This document shows, in pieces, positions 43,891-53,213 of a stretch of 64,000 nt of DNA. The position numbers were made by a program, and so were the translations under genes. Position 1 is the stretch's first letter. Each line of letters starts with the position of its first letter. Under the pieces are notes generated by a model, which was not told where the DNA came from, did no database searches, and worked only from the letters and a program-made list of their open reading frames with translations. The stretch is from the NCBI GenBank assembly GCA_963811825.1, contig CAWESS010000033.1:1-64000 (forward strand), in the 5' to 3' direction. The stretch is from Fodinibacter sp963811825. GTDB taxonomy: Bacteria; Actinomycetota; Actinomycetes; Actinomycetales; Dermatophilaceae.

Positions 43891-44589
43891 ATGGCCCACC
43901 TGCTGCTGCTGACGAACACCTTGGCGCCCAGCGCCGAGGTCGTTCCTGCGCTCGGGCTCCTCAGCCACCATGTTCGCATCCTTCCCGCCGAGGCGTCCGT
44001 CCTGGTCGACGCACCGCAGGCCGACGTCGTGATCGTCGACGCCCGCCGCGAGCTCGCGATGGCCAAGTCGCTGTGCCGGGTCATCTGCACGACGGGCATC
44101 TCGATCCCGCTCCTCGTCGTCGTCACCGAGGGGGGCCTGGCCGGGCTCACGAGCGACTGGGGCGTCGACGACGTCATCCTCGACACCGCCGGCCCGGCCG
44201 AGGTGGAGGCCCGCCTGCGCCTCGTCGTGGGCCGCACGACCGAGGCAGCCGTCGAGGAGGGTGGGCCGATCACCGCGGGCGCGCTCGTCATCGACGAGGC
44301 GACGTACTCGGTGCGGCTGCGCGGCCGCATCCTCGACCTCACGTACAAGGAGTTCGAGCTGCTGAAGTACCTCGCGCAGCACCCGGGGCGCGTGTTCACC
44401 CGCTCCCAGCTGCTCCAGGAGGTGTGGGGCTACGACTACTTCGGCGGCACCCGCACCGTCGACGTCCACGTGCGGCGGCTGCGCGCCAAGCTCGGCACCG
44501 ACTACGAGGTGCTCATCGGCACCGTCCGCAACGTCGGCTACCGCTTCGTCCCCGAGGTCGCCGACTCCTTCTCGGAGATCGAGTCCTGA
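43891..44589 (+). CDS. glnR: GlnR-type orphan response regulator
   Basis: 232 residues. The receiver (LLLLTNTLAPSAEVVPALGL) keeps Asp in VVIVDARRELAMAKSL (about residue 50) but lacks the usual acidic pocket, as in orphan GlnR. The C-terminal OmpR winged helix reads TYKEFELLKYLAQHPGRVFT and SQLLQEVWGYDYFGGTRTVD, with the TRTVDVHVRRLRAKLG recognition helix. GlnR controls nitrogen assimilation in actinobacteria. Immediately before mshD, as in mycobacteria, supporting the call. Confidence 0.88.
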   Translation: MAHLLLLTNTLAPSAEVVPALGLLSHHVRILPAEASVLVDAPQADVVIVDARRELAMAKSLCRVICTTGISIPLLVVVTEGGLAGLTSDWGVDDVILDTAGPAEVEARLRLVVGRTTEAAVEEGGPITAGALVIDEATYSVRLRGRILDLTYKEFELLKYLAQHPGRVFTRSQLLQEVWGYDYFGGTRTVDVHVRRLRAKLGTDYEVLIGTVRNVGYRFVPEVADSFSEIES

Positions 44590-44590
44590 G

Positions 44591-45532
44591 GTGACGCGCA
44601 CGGTGCGACTCCTCGCGGTCGGCGAGCCCACGGCATCCGAGGTGCGCGACCTGCTGGAGCGAGCGGAGCAGTCCGACGGGGTCGAGGCGGTCTCCGAGTC
44701 GTTCCGGCTGGCCCTGGGGCCGGCGCGTGACGGCGTCGTCCACCTCCTGCGCGAGGCCGGGGACGGCACCCTCGTCGGTTATGCGCAGGTGGCGCAGGTC
44801 GGGACGCCGGATGCCGTGGCCGAGCTGGTCGTCGAACCCGCCCACCGTCGGCGCGGGAACGGGCGCGCCCTGCTGGATGCCGTGCTCGCCGAGGGGGCGC
44901 GGAGCGTCTGGGCCCACGGGATGCTGCCGGCGGCCGACGCCCTGGCACGGGCCGCCGGGCTGGTGGTGACGCGCGAGCTGTACGTCATGGGCCGACCACT
45001 GAGTGCTGCCGACGAGGTGGATCCCGCTCTGCCGCAGGGTTTCTCGGTGCGTGCCTTCGTGCCCGGTCAGGACGACGAGCGCTGGGTGGCCCTCAACGCT
45101 GCGGCCTTCGCGAGCCACCCCGAGCAGGGGCGGCTCACGGTCGACGACCTGCACGAGCGGATGGCGCAACCGTGGTTCGACCCGGCCGGCCTGTTGCTCG
45201 TCGTCGACGACGCGACCGGGTCCGTCGTCGCCTTCCACTGGACCAAGGTGGAGCCCGGGGGCACCAAAGGAGAGGTGTACGTCGTCGGGGTCGACCCCGC
45301 GTACCAGGGACGGGGCCTCGGCGGGCCGGTGACCAGGCTGGGGCTGGCCCACCTCGCCCGCCTGGGGCTCACCGAGGTCGAGCTCTACGTCGACGGCGAC
45401 AACACCGCGGCCCGACGCACCTACGAGCGGCTCGGTTTCGTCGACGCCGCCGTCCACGCGCAGTACGGGGTTGCCCCCACCGCAACACAGACCGTTGCGT
45501 CCACCCCCACACCTGACAGGATTGCCCCATGA
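44591..45532 (+). CDS. mshD: Mycothiol synthase
   Basis: 313 residues, two GNAT domains: first AELVVEPAHRRRGNGRALLD, second VYVVGVDPAYQGRGLGGPVT. The C-terminal ELYVDGDNTAARRTYERLGF motif B is typical of MshD. It acetylates the amino group of Cys-GlcN-Ins with acetyl-CoA, the last step of mycothiol biosynthesis. GTG start. Its TGA overlaps the ppk ATG, giving coupling of mycothiol and polyphosphate genes. Confidence 0.92.
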   Translation: MTRTVRLLAVGEPTASEVRDLLERAEQSDGVEAVSESFRLALGPARDGVVHLLREAGDGTLVGYAQVAQVGTPDAVAELVVEPAHRRRGNGRALLDAVLAEGARSVWAHGMLPAADALARAAGLVVTRELYVMGRPLSAADEVDPALPQGFSVRAFVPGQDDERWVALNAAAFASHPEQGRLTVDDLHERMAQPWFDPAGLLLVVDDATGSVVAFHWTKVEPGGTKGEVYVVGVDPAYQGRGLGGPVTRLGLAHLARLGLTEVELYVDGDNTAARRTYERLGFVDAAVHAQYGVAPTATQTVASTPTPDRIAP

Positions 45533-47865
45533 CGGCAGACACGGGAATCGCGCCAGAGAGCGTCGCAGTCGCACGACGGATCACCGCGCGGGATGCCGCC
45601 GCCGACGCGTCGGCCGAGGCGGGCATCGTCAGCGAGGTCTCGATCGCCAGCGCCTCAGCCACCGAGACCCGTGGACACCAGCCGCGCGCCTCCAACGGCC
45701 GCTTCGTCGGGCGCCCGAACGGCACCGACGACTCCCCCGACGCCGAGGACGAGGTGCTGCCCGGCGACCGGTTCCTCGACCGCGAGATCTCCTGGCTGCA
45801 GTTCAACGAGCGCGTCCTCCAGCTCGCCGCGGACGAGAACGTCCCCCTGCTCGAGCGCTGCCGCTACCTCGCGATCTTCGCGTCCAACCTCGACGAGTTC
45901 TTCATGGTCCGCGTTGCCGGCCTCAAGCGGAGGATCGCGACCGGCATCGCCGTGCGGTCGGCATCCGGCCTGGAGCCCCGCGAGGTGCTCGAGCAGATCT
46001 CGCTCGTCGCCCACGAGCTGCTCTCGATGCAGGCCCGCGTCTACCGCGACCAGGTGCGCCCCGCGCTGGCCACCGAGGGCATCACCATCGTGCGCTGGGA
46101 CGAGCTGTCCGAGGTCGAGCACGAGCGCATCGGCGAGATGTTCACCAGCCGCGTCTTCCCGGTGCTCACCCCGCTGGCCGTCGACCCGGCCCACCCGTTC
46201 CCCTACATCTCCGGGCTCTCGCTGAACATGGCGATCGTCCTGGTCAACCCGCGCACGGGCAAGGAGCACTTCGCCCGGGTCAAGGTGCCGCCGGTGCTGC
46301 CCCGCATGCTGCGCGTCGCCGACGGGGAGGACGAGTCGCCGCTGGCCGACATGTACGCCACCCGGTTCGTCCCGCTCGAGGACGTCATCGCGGCCCACCT
46401 CGACCACCTCTTCCCGGGGATGGAGGTGCGCGAGCACTTCACCTTCCGCGTCACCCGCAACGAGGACCTCGAGGTCGAGGAGGACGACGCCGAGAACCTC
46501 CTGACGGCGCTGGAGCGCGAGCTCACCCGCCGCCGCTTCGGGCCGCCGGTGCGGCTCGAGGTCGAGGAGGACATGGACGACCACGTGCTCGACCTCCTCG
46601 TGCGCGAGCTCGGCGTCGCGGCATCCGAGGTCTACCGCCTGCCGGCCCCGCTCGACCTGCGGGCGCTCAACGTCATCGCCGACCTCGAGCGCTCCGACCT
46701 GCACTTCGAGCCCTTCGTCGCCCGCACCAACCCCGACCTCGCGCCGACCGAGAGCTCCAAGGCCCGCGACATCTTCGCGTCGATCCGCAAGCAGGACGTC
46801 CTGCTGCACCACCCCTACGACTCGTTCTCGACGTCGGTGCAGGCGTTCATCGAGCAGGCGGCGGCCGACCCGCGCGTGCTGGCCATCAAGCAGACGCTCT
46901 ACCGCACCAGCGGTGACAGCCCGATCATCGACGCCCTCATCGACGCCGCCGAGGCCGGCAAGCAGGTGCTGGCGGTCGTCGAGATCAAGGCCCGCTTCGA
47001 CGAGGAGAACAACATCTCCTGGGCCCGCAAGCTCGAGCACGCCGGCGTCCACGTCGTCTACGGCATCGTCGGGCTGAAGACCCACGCCAAGCTCTGCCTC
47101 GTCGTGCGCCAGGAGGTCGAAGGGCTGCGGCGGTACTGCCACGTCGGCACCGGCAACTACAACCCCAAGACCGCTCGCCTCTACGAGGACCTCGGGCTGC
47201 TCACCGTCAACGACCAGGTGGGCGAGGACCTCACGCGCCTGTTCAACCAGCTGTCGGGGGTCGCCCCGCGCAGCAAGTTCAAGCGCCTGCTCGTCGCGCC
47301 GCGCTCGGTGCGGTCGGGCCTCATCGACCTCATCGACACCGAGATCGAGCACGAGCGGCGCCAGCCGGGCACCGGGCACATCGCCTGGAAGGTCAACTCG
47401 ATCGTCGACGAGCAGCTCATCGACGCGCTGTACCGGGCATCGCGCGAGGGCGTGCGCGTGCAGCTGTGGGTGCGCGGCATCTGTGCCCTGCGCCCCGGCA
47501 TCCCCGGTGTCTCGGACAACATCGAGGTGCGCTCGATCCTCGGCCGGTTCCTCGAGCACTCCCGCATCTTCCTGTTCGGTGGCGGCGGCGACACCGTCGC
47601 GCTCATCGGCAGCGCCGACATGATGCACCGCAACCTCGACCGCCGCGTCGAGGCCCTGCTGCACCTCGTCGACCCGCGCCACCTCGCCGACCTCGAGTCG
47701 CTGATGAAGCGCGGCATGAGCGACGAGTACATGCACTGGAAGCTCGGTGCCGACGGTCGCTGGATCCGCCACCACCTCGACGAGGACGGCGTACAGCTCA
47801 CGGACATCCAGACCTCGATGATCGAGATGCACGCCAGGCGTCGCCGCAAGGCCCGCCGTCGGTGA
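45529..47865 (+). CDS. ppk: Polyphosphate kinase 1
   Basis: 778 residues. N-terminal extension of ~80 residues, then RFLDREISWLQFNERVLQLA (N domain), FMVRVAGLKRRIATGIAVR (head), catalytic core KQTLYRTSGDSPIIDALIDA, KARFDEENNISWARKLEHAG and the autophosphorylated His of VYGIVGLKTHAKLCLVVRQE, with IALIGSADMMHRNLD near the end. It makes polyphosphate from ATP. Overlaps mshD by 4 bp (ATGA). No PHO box sits right before it because mshD abuts. Confidence 0.95.
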   Translation: MTADTGIAPESVAVARRITARDAAADASAEAGIVSEVSIASASATETRGHQPRASNGRFVGRPNGTDDSPDAEDEVLPGDRFLDREISWLQFNERVLQLAADENVPLLERCRYLAIFASNLDEFFMVRVAGLKRRIATGIAVRSASGLEPREVLEQISLVAHELLSMQARVYRDQVRPALATEGITIVRWDELSEVEHERIGEMFTSRVFPVLTPLAVDPAHPFPYISGLSLNMAIVLVNPRTGKEHFARVKVPPVLPRMLRVADGEDESPLADMYATRFVPLEDVIAAHLDHLFPGMEVREHFTFRVTRNEDLEVEEDDAENLLTALERELTRRRFGPPVRLEVEEDMDDHVLDLLVRELGVAASEVYRLPAPLDLRALNVIADLERSDLHFEPFVARTNPDLAPTESSKARDIFASIRKQDVLLHHPYDSFSTSVQAFIEQAAADPRVLAIKQTLYRTSGDSPIIDALIDAAEAGKQVLAVVEIKARFDEENNISWARKLEHAGVHVVYGIVGLKTHAKLCLVVRQEVEGLRRYCHVGTGNYNPKTARLYEDLGLLTVNDQVGEDLTRLFNQLSGVAPRSKFKRLLVAPRSVRSGLIDLIDTEIEHERRQPGTGHIAWKVNSIVDEQLIDALYRASREGVRVQLWVRGICALRPGIPGVSDNIEVRSILGRFLEHSRIFLFGGGGDTVALIGSADMMHRNLDRRVEALLHLVDPRHLADLESLMKRGMSDEYMHWKLGADGRWIRHHLDEDGVQLTDIQTSMIEMHARRRRKARRR

Positions 47866-47929
47866 CCGGGCGCACGGGGGCAGCACGCACGGCGCCGCAC
47901 CAAGCGGCGGCCCGCACGGCGGCGGCCCG

Positions 47930-48875
47930 ATGAGGATTCCCGCGGCGGGCACCCTGCCGTGGCGCCTGCGCGACGGCGAGCTCGAGGTCGCCCTCGTGCA
48001 CCGCCCCCGCTACGACGACTGGTCCTGGGCCAAGGGCAAGCTCGACCCGGGCGAGGACTGGGCGGTCGCGGCCGTGCGCGAGACCGAGGAGGAGACCGGC
48101 CTCGTCGTGCGCCTCGGGCCACCACTGCCCGGGGCCCGCTACACCCTGCTCGGGCGCGACGGCACACCCGACGACAAGGTCGTGCGCTACTGGACGGCCC
48201 GCGTCACCGGTGGCGACGGCCACCTCCTCAACGAGATCGACGAGGTCGTCTGGCTCGACGTGCCCGCCGCCCACGCCCGGCTCGACTACGCGCGCGACCG
48301 CGACCAGCTGCTCGCGCTCGTGCGACTGCACCAGACCGACCGGCTCGACACCTGGCCCCTCGTGCTCGTCCGCCACGCCCACGCCCTCGCCCGCGGCGAC
48401 TGGTCCGGGAAGGACCCCCTGCGCCCCCTGTCCCCCGAGGGGCGCCAACGGTCGGCCGCGCTGGCACCGGTGCTCACGGCATACGGGGTCAGTCGCGTGC
48501 TCACGTCACCGTCCGAGCGGTGCCTGCGCACCGTCGAGCCGTACGCCGTGTCGGCAGGGCGTTCGCCTGCGCACCCGGCGCGGGTTGTCCGAGGAGGGCT
48601 TCGAGGCCGACCCCAGGACGGCCCCGGCTCACCTGGGCCGGCTGCTCGAGCGCGGCGAACCCGCCGTGCTGTGTACCCACGGGCCCGTGCTTCCGGACCT
48701 GCTCGACGCGCTGGAGGCGCGCCTGGACCTCGACCAGCCGGCATCCGTCGAGGTCGTCGAGGAGTTCGCCGAGGCCCGGGACGAGCGGCTGGCCAAGGGT
48801 GAGGCCCTCGTGTGCCACGTGGTCGGCGCGGGCGATGACGCGCGCGTGGTCGCCGTGGAGCGCCACCTCCCCTGA
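47930..48875 (+). pseudogene. NUDIX hydrolase fused to histidine phosphatase (MutT1 type), frameshifted
   Basis: N-terminal Nudix domain: GKLDPGEDWAVAAVRETEEE with the Nudix box, then VRYWTARVTGGDGHLLNEID. A second domain is a histidine phosphatase: LVLVRHAHALARGDWSGKDP with the RHA core and PLRPLSPEGRQRSAALAPVL. After a slip near 48560 the frame resumes RLRTRRGLSEEGFEAD and CTHGPVLPDLLDALEARLDL. The two-domain layout equals mycobacterial MutT1, which hydrolyses oxidised and diadenosine nucleotides. ppk-mutT1 adjacency is conserved. The slip is in a G-run, so error is likely. Confidence 0.8.
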
Positions 48876-48977
48876 GCCCCTCGGGTCCGCTGGGTCCCCG
48901 GGAGCCGCACGTCGCGCACGTCGGCGCGCCGCGCGACACCTGGACCTGACCAACCGGACGAGAAATGGCCGGATGCC

Positions 48978-49021
48978 GTTCACGGTGCGTTCACCCGGCG
49001 CGGACCGACGCGTCACCCGGC
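48978..49021 (+). promoter_or_regulatory. PHO box upstream of pstS
   Basis: Four 11-bp register positions: GTTCACGGTGC (48978-48988), GTTCACCCGGC (48989-48999), a degenerate unit (49000-49010) and CGTCACCCGGC (49011-49021). The first two are the classical direct repeats bound by PhoP/RegX3-type regulators. The pstS start is 70 bp downstream. Confidence 0.8.
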
Positions 49022-49092
49022 GTCTTTAGCGTCACCGGTGTCGGGCAGAGCGGCTCGGCCCCATGACCCTTGTCCTCCGAGAGGTACACACC

Positions 49093-50068
49093 GTGAAGAT
49101 TCAGCGTTTCGGCGTCTCCGCCGCGTTCGTCCTGGCCGGGGCGCTCGCCCTGTCCGCCTGTGGCGGCCAGCAGGCCGAGAGCGGCAGCGGCTCCACCGGC
49201 GCCGACGGGGCGGCCGCCCTCAGCGGCTCCATCGCCTCCGACGGCTCCAGCACCGTCGGCCCGCTCACCTCGGCCGCGGCCGAGCTGTTCATGACCGACA
49301 ACACCGGCGTGCAGATCACCGTCGGCACGTCCGGCACCGGCGGTGGCTTCAAGAAGTTCTGCGCGGGCCAGACCCAGCTCTCCAACGCCTCGCGTCCGAT
49401 CAAGGACGAGGAGAAGGCGGCCTGTGAGGCAGCGGGCATCGAGTACCAGGAGCTCATCGTCGCCAACGACGCCCTGACCGTCGTGGTCAACAAGGAGAAC
49501 ACCTTCGTGAAGTGCCTCACCGTCCCCGAGCTGAACACGCTCTGGGGCCCCGAGGCCACCGGCAAGATCACCACGTGGAACCAGGTCAACCCGGCCTTCC
49601 CGGCCGAGGACGATCAAGCTCTACGGCCCCGGCACCGACTCGGGCACCTTCGACTACTTCACCGACGTCATCAACGGTGAGGAGGGCGCCTCGCGCACCG
49701 ACTACGAGCCCTCCGAGGACGACAACGTGATCGTCCAGGGCGTGTCCGGCGACAAGAACGCCCTCGGCTACTTCGGCTTCACCTTCTACGAGGAGAACGC
49801 CGACGCGCTCACCGCGGTGCAGGTCGACGGCGGCAAGGGCTGCGTGTCCCCCAGCTCCGACACCGCCCGTGACGGCACCTACACCCCGCTGTCGCGCCCG
49901 CTGTACGTCTACGTCGACAAGAAGGCCTTCGCCTCCAACCCCGCGTTGAAGGGCTTCGTCAACTACTTCATCGAGAACGAGACGGCGATCGCCGAGGCGG
50001 CCAAGTTCATCCCGCTGAGCGACGAGCAGAAGAAGACCGCTCAGGACGAGCTCGCGGCCCTCGGCTGA
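49093..50068 (+). pseudogene. pstS: Phosphate ABC transporter substrate-binding protein PstS, frameshifted
   Basis: From GTG 49093: lipoprotein signal (GVSAAFVLAGALALSACGGQ), binding region IASDGSSTVGPLTSAAAELF, TVGTSGTGGGFKKFCAGQTQ, SNASRPIKDEEKAACEAAGI and NTLWGPEATGKITTWNQVNP. A slip at about 49611 then gives IKLYGPGTDSGTFDYFTDVI, NALGYFGFTFYEENAD and a normal C-terminus. Phosphate binding residues (T, S, R, D, G) are present. It delivers phosphate to PstCA. Essential-looking gene with one slip, so error is likely. Confidence 0.88.
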
Positions 50069-50100
50069 GGCCGGACCACCCACCACAGGAGCTCTTCCTC

Positions 50101-51063
50101 GTGACCACCATCAGTGCCGGCGCAGGCCCCTCCACCACGGGGGGCCTGCGCCCGTCCCCGCCGACCTCGCTCCGCTCGAGCCGCCCCAGGCGCGGCGAGA
50201 AGGTCGCCCACGGCTTCCTCGTCATCGCCGCGGGCGTGTCGATCCTCACCACCGTGGGGATCGTGCTCTCGCTGCTGATCCCCGCCCTGCAGTTCTTCCG
50301 GGAGGTCGGTGTCGTCGAGTTCCTCACCGGAACCTCGTGGACCCCGCGTTTCGCCCAGGCGAGCTTCGGCGTCCTGCCGCTCATCACCGGCACGCTGTGG
50401 ACGACGGGAATCGCCCTCACGGTGGCCATCCCCATCGGCCTCGGGGCAGCGATCTACCTGTCGGAGTACGCCTCGACCAGGACCCGCAAGATCTTCAAGC
50501 CCACCCTCGAGCTGCTGGCCGGTGTGCCGTCGGTGGTCTACGGCTTGTTCGCCGTCACGTTCGTCGGCCCGGTGGTGCTCAACGACTGGCTGGGCATCGA
50601 GGTCTCGACCTTCTCCGTGCTGTCGGCCGGCCTCGTCCTCGGCGTGATGATCATCCCGACGGTGGCCTCGTTGTCCGAGGACGCCATGTCGGCCGTGCCC
50701 CGAGCGTTGCGGGAGGCCTCCTACGGCCTCGGCGCGAACCGGATGCGCACCGTGCTGCGGGTCGTCTTCCCCGCGGCGATCTCCGGCATCGCAGCGGCGA
50801 TCGTCCTCGGCCTGAGCCGGGCCGTCGGCGAGACGATGATCGTCGCGATGGCCGCGGGCAGCCAGGCCAAGATGGTGACGAACCCGCTCGAGGGCGGCCA
50901 GACGATGACCGGGTTCATCGCCTCCGCGGCACTGGGCGACAGCGTCCAGGGGTCCCTGCAGTACAACACCCTCTTCGCGGTGGGCCTGACCCTGTTCATC
51001 ATCACGCTCATCATCAACATGATCAGCATCCGCCTCGTCAACCGCTACCGGGAGATCTACTGA
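50101..51063 (+). CDS. pstC: Phosphate ABC transporter permease PstC
   Basis: 320 residues, GTG start. A first membrane helix (GFLVIAAGVSILTTVGIVLS) is followed by five more, with permease domain TLWTTGIALTVAIPIGLGAA, EYASTRTRKIFKPTLELLAG and the EAA-type loop DAMSAVPRALREASYGLGAN. It forms the phosphate channel with PstA and contacts PstB through the EAA loop. Ends on the pstA ATG (TGATG overlap). Confidence 0.93.
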   Translation: MTTISAGAGPSTTGGLRPSPPTSLRSSRPRRGEKVAHGFLVIAAGVSILTTVGIVLSLLIPALQFFREVGVVEFLTGTSWTPRFAQASFGVLPLITGTLWTTGIALTVAIPIGLGAAIYLSEYASTRTRKIFKPTLELLAGVPSVVYGLFAVTFVGPVVLNDWLGIEVSTFSVLSAGLVLGVMIIPTVASLSEDAMSAVPRALREASYGLGANRMRTVLRVVFPAAISGIAAAIVLGLSRAVGETMIVAMAAGSQAKMVTNPLEGGQTMTGFIASAALGDSVQGSLQYNTLFAVGLTLFIITLIINMISIRLVNRYREIY

Positions 51064-51968
51064 TGGCCACCATCACCGCCGAGCCGGCTCGCGACACCAA
51101 GCCGCTGACCGCGGCAGCCCACGGCGAGAAGAACCCCCAGTCGCTGGTCTTCCTCGTGCTCCTGTGGCTCAGCCTGGCCTTCGGCCTCCTCGTCCTCACC
51201 GTGCTCATCGTGACCACCTTCATCGAGGGCATGGCACGGATGGACATCCAGCTCTTCACGAACTACACCTCGCAGATCGACCCCGGTAGTGCGGGTGCCA
51301 GGGCCGCCATCCTCGGCACGGCGTGGGTCATCGGCGTCACCGCCCTGCTCGCCATCCCGGTCGGGGTCGCCGCTGCCGCGTACCTGGAGGAGTTCGCCTC
51401 GAAGGAGAACCGCTTCGCCCACCTCGTCGAGCTGAACGTGCAGAACCTCGCCGCGGTCCCCGCGATCATCTACGGCATGCTCGCCGCTGCTGCCGCGGTC
51501 GCCATCGGGATCCCCCGCAACACCGTGCTCGCCGGTGGCATCGCGCTGGCGCTGCTCATCCTCCCGGTCATCATCGTCGCGACGCGCGAGGCGCTGCGCG
51601 CCGTCCCGCAGGAGATCCGTCAGGGCTCACTCGCCCTGGGTGCGAGCCCGATGCAGACCCTGCAGCGCCAGACCATCCCTGCCGCGGTTCCCGGCATCGC
51701 GACCGGCACGATCCTCGCCCTGTCCCGGGCGATGGGCGAGGCCGCCCCGCTCCTCCTGCTCGGTGGCCTGGTGTTCGTCAAGTTCGACCCGAACGGCCTG
51801 ATGAGCGGCTTCACGACCATGCCGATCCAGATCTTCGACTGGTCCAGCCGCTCCCAGGAGGAGTTCCAGCAGCTGGCCGCTGCTGCCAGCATCCTGCTGC
51901 TCGTGCTCGTCATCGCGATGAACGGTGTGGCCATCATCATCCGCAACAAGTTCTCGACCGCGCGATGA
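51063..51968 (+). CDS. pstA: Phosphate ABC transporter permease PstA
   Basis: 301 residues, six hydrophobic segments. Markers: VLTVLIVTTFIEGMARMDIQ, GTAWVIGVTALLAIPVGVAA, AAAYLEEFASKENRFAHLVE and the EAA loop REALRAVPQEIRQGSLALGA, ending ILLLVLVIAMNGVAIIIRNK. Forms the membrane channel with PstC. The start ATG overlaps the pstC stop; its own stop overlaps the first possible pstB ATG. Confidence 0.93.
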   Translation: MATITAEPARDTKPLTAAAHGEKNPQSLVFLVLLWLSLAFGLLVLTVLIVTTFIEGMARMDIQLFTNYTSQIDPGSAGARAAILGTAWVIGVTALLAIPVGVAAAAYLEEFASKENRFAHLVELNVQNLAAVPAIIYGMLAAAAAVAIGIPRNTVLAGGIALALLILPVIIVATREALRAVPQEIRQGSLALGASPMQTLQRQTIPAAVPGIATGTILALSRAMGEAAPLLLLGGLVFVKFDPNGLMSGFTTMPIQIFDWSSRSQEEFQQLAAAASILLLVLVIAMNGVAIIIRNKFSTAR

Positions 51969-52930
51969 ACGACCCCACCGCCGCGCCCACCGCGGACCCA
52001 CGCCCCGGGGCGCAGCCCCCCACCGACACCACGCCAGCCATCCTGCCCGCCAACACCTCAGGAGAGTCCACCGTGGACACCACCTCGACCATCACGATCC
52101 CTCGCCTGGACCCCATCGACGCCGGCCGGATCACGGCATCCGAGGCTCCGCGTGCCGTCATCAGCGCCACCGACGTCAGCTGCTACTACGGGGCGTTCCG
52201 GGCGGTCAACGAGGTGACGATGGACATCGGCCTGCACGAGATCACCGCGCTCATCGGCCCGTCCGGCTGTGGCAAGTCCACCGTGCTGCGCGCGCTCAAC
52301 CGGATGAACGACCTCATCCCGGGCACCCGCGTCACGGGCACGATCGCCTTCCACGGCATGGACATCTACGGCAAGGACGTCGACCCCATCGAGGTCCGCC
52401 GTCGCATCGGGATGGTCTTCCAGAAGCCGAACCCGTTCCCGAAGTCGATCTACGACAACGTCGCCTACGGCCCCAAGGTCACCGGCATGAAGGTGTCCAA
52501 CATGGACGACGTCGTCGAGGAGAGCCTGCGCGGTGCGGCCCTGTGGGACGAGGTCAAGGACAAGCTGAAGCAGTCGGCATACGGCCTGTCCGGGGGTCAG
52601 CAGCAGCGGCTGTGCATCGCCCGCACCATCGCCGTCAAGCCCGAGGTGATCCTCATGGACGAGCCGTGCTCGGCGCTCGACCCGATCGCGACCTCGCGCA
52701 TCGAGGACCTCATGCTCGAGCTCAAGCAGGACTACACGATCGTCATCGTCACGCACAACATGCAGCAGGCTGCTCGCGTCGCCGACCGCACGGCGTTCTT
52801 CACGGCCGAGGCCGCGGAGGGCCACGGCGACCGCACCGGCCACCTCGTGGAGTTCGACGAGACGACGAAGATCTTCAGCAACCCGGCGGACTCGCGCACC
52901 GAGGACTACATCTCCGGCCGCTTCGGCTGA
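51965..52930 (+). CDS. pstB: Phosphate ABC transporter ATP-binding protein PstB
   Basis: 322 codons if begun at ATG 51965, which overlaps pstA; a better ribosome site (AGGAG) lies before GTG 52073, which would give ~285 residues and is a plausible alternative start. Walker A GPSGCGKSTVLRALNRMNDL, Q-loop VFQKPNPFPKSIYDNVAYG, signature YGLSGGQQQRLCIARTIAVK, Walker B VILMDEPCSALDPIATSRIE and the H-loop VIVTHNMQQAARVADRTAFF are all intact. It drives PstCA phosphate import. Confidence 0.93.
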   Translation: MNDPTAAPTADPRPGAQPPTDTTPAILPANTSGESTVDTTSTITIPRLDPIDAGRITASEAPRAVISATDVSCYYGAFRAVNEVTMDIGLHEITALIGPSGCGKSTVLRALNRMNDLIPGTRVTGTIAFHGMDIYGKDVDPIEVRRRIGMVFQKPNPFPKSIYDNVAYGPKVTGMKVSNMDDVVEESLRGAALWDEVKDKLKQSAYGLSGGQQQRLCIARTIAVKPEVILMDEPCSALDPIATSRIEDLMLELKQDYTIVIVTHNMQQAARVADRTAFFTAEAAEGHGDRTGHLVEFDETTKIFSNPADSRTEDYISGRFG

Positions 52931-52945
52931 TCGAGGCCCCCACAC

Positions 52946-53008
52946 GTCCACGGGGGTGAAGCGCGCCGGCTGCGTCCACAAGCTCAGCCGCCCTCCGCCC
53001 CCGTGGAC
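52946..53008. terminator. Possible terminator of the pst operon
   Basis: 11-bp arms GTCCACGGGGG (52946-52956) and CCCCCGTGGAC (52998-53008) with a loop of about 40 nt, downstream of pstB. Long loops make poor terminators, so this is only a candidate. Confidence 0.4.
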
Positions 53009-53050
53009 CCACCACCCCCCTGACCCAAGCTCAACCAAACCCCGGGACTT

Positions 53051-53111
53051 ATTGCGATCTGGCCACCTTCTCACCCCCTTCTGGGGTGTCTAAAGGTGGG
53101 CGAATCGCAAT
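53051..53111. repeat. Hairpin element H1
   Basis: Nested inverted repeat: ATTGCGAT (53051-53058)/ATCGCAAT (53104-53111), CCACCTT (53063-53069)/AAGGTGG (53093-53099) and an inner CACCCC/GGGGTG. It lies upstream of the second AbiEi-like gene. A related hairpin (H2) stands at that gene's 3' end. Confidence 0.7.
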
Positions 53112-53213
53112 GGGTCCGGGCTGGGTTGTCCACTGGGATGCCGCAGGGTCGGGTTGTCCACAGCTGCTCGACCCACACTCGCCAAGGCCCGCGCGGGCAG
53201 ACCACCGTGGGGG

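Noticed and set aside
45655..47952. 765-codon minus-strand frame
   Set aside because: Antisense of ppk, which is complete with its catalytic histidine region.
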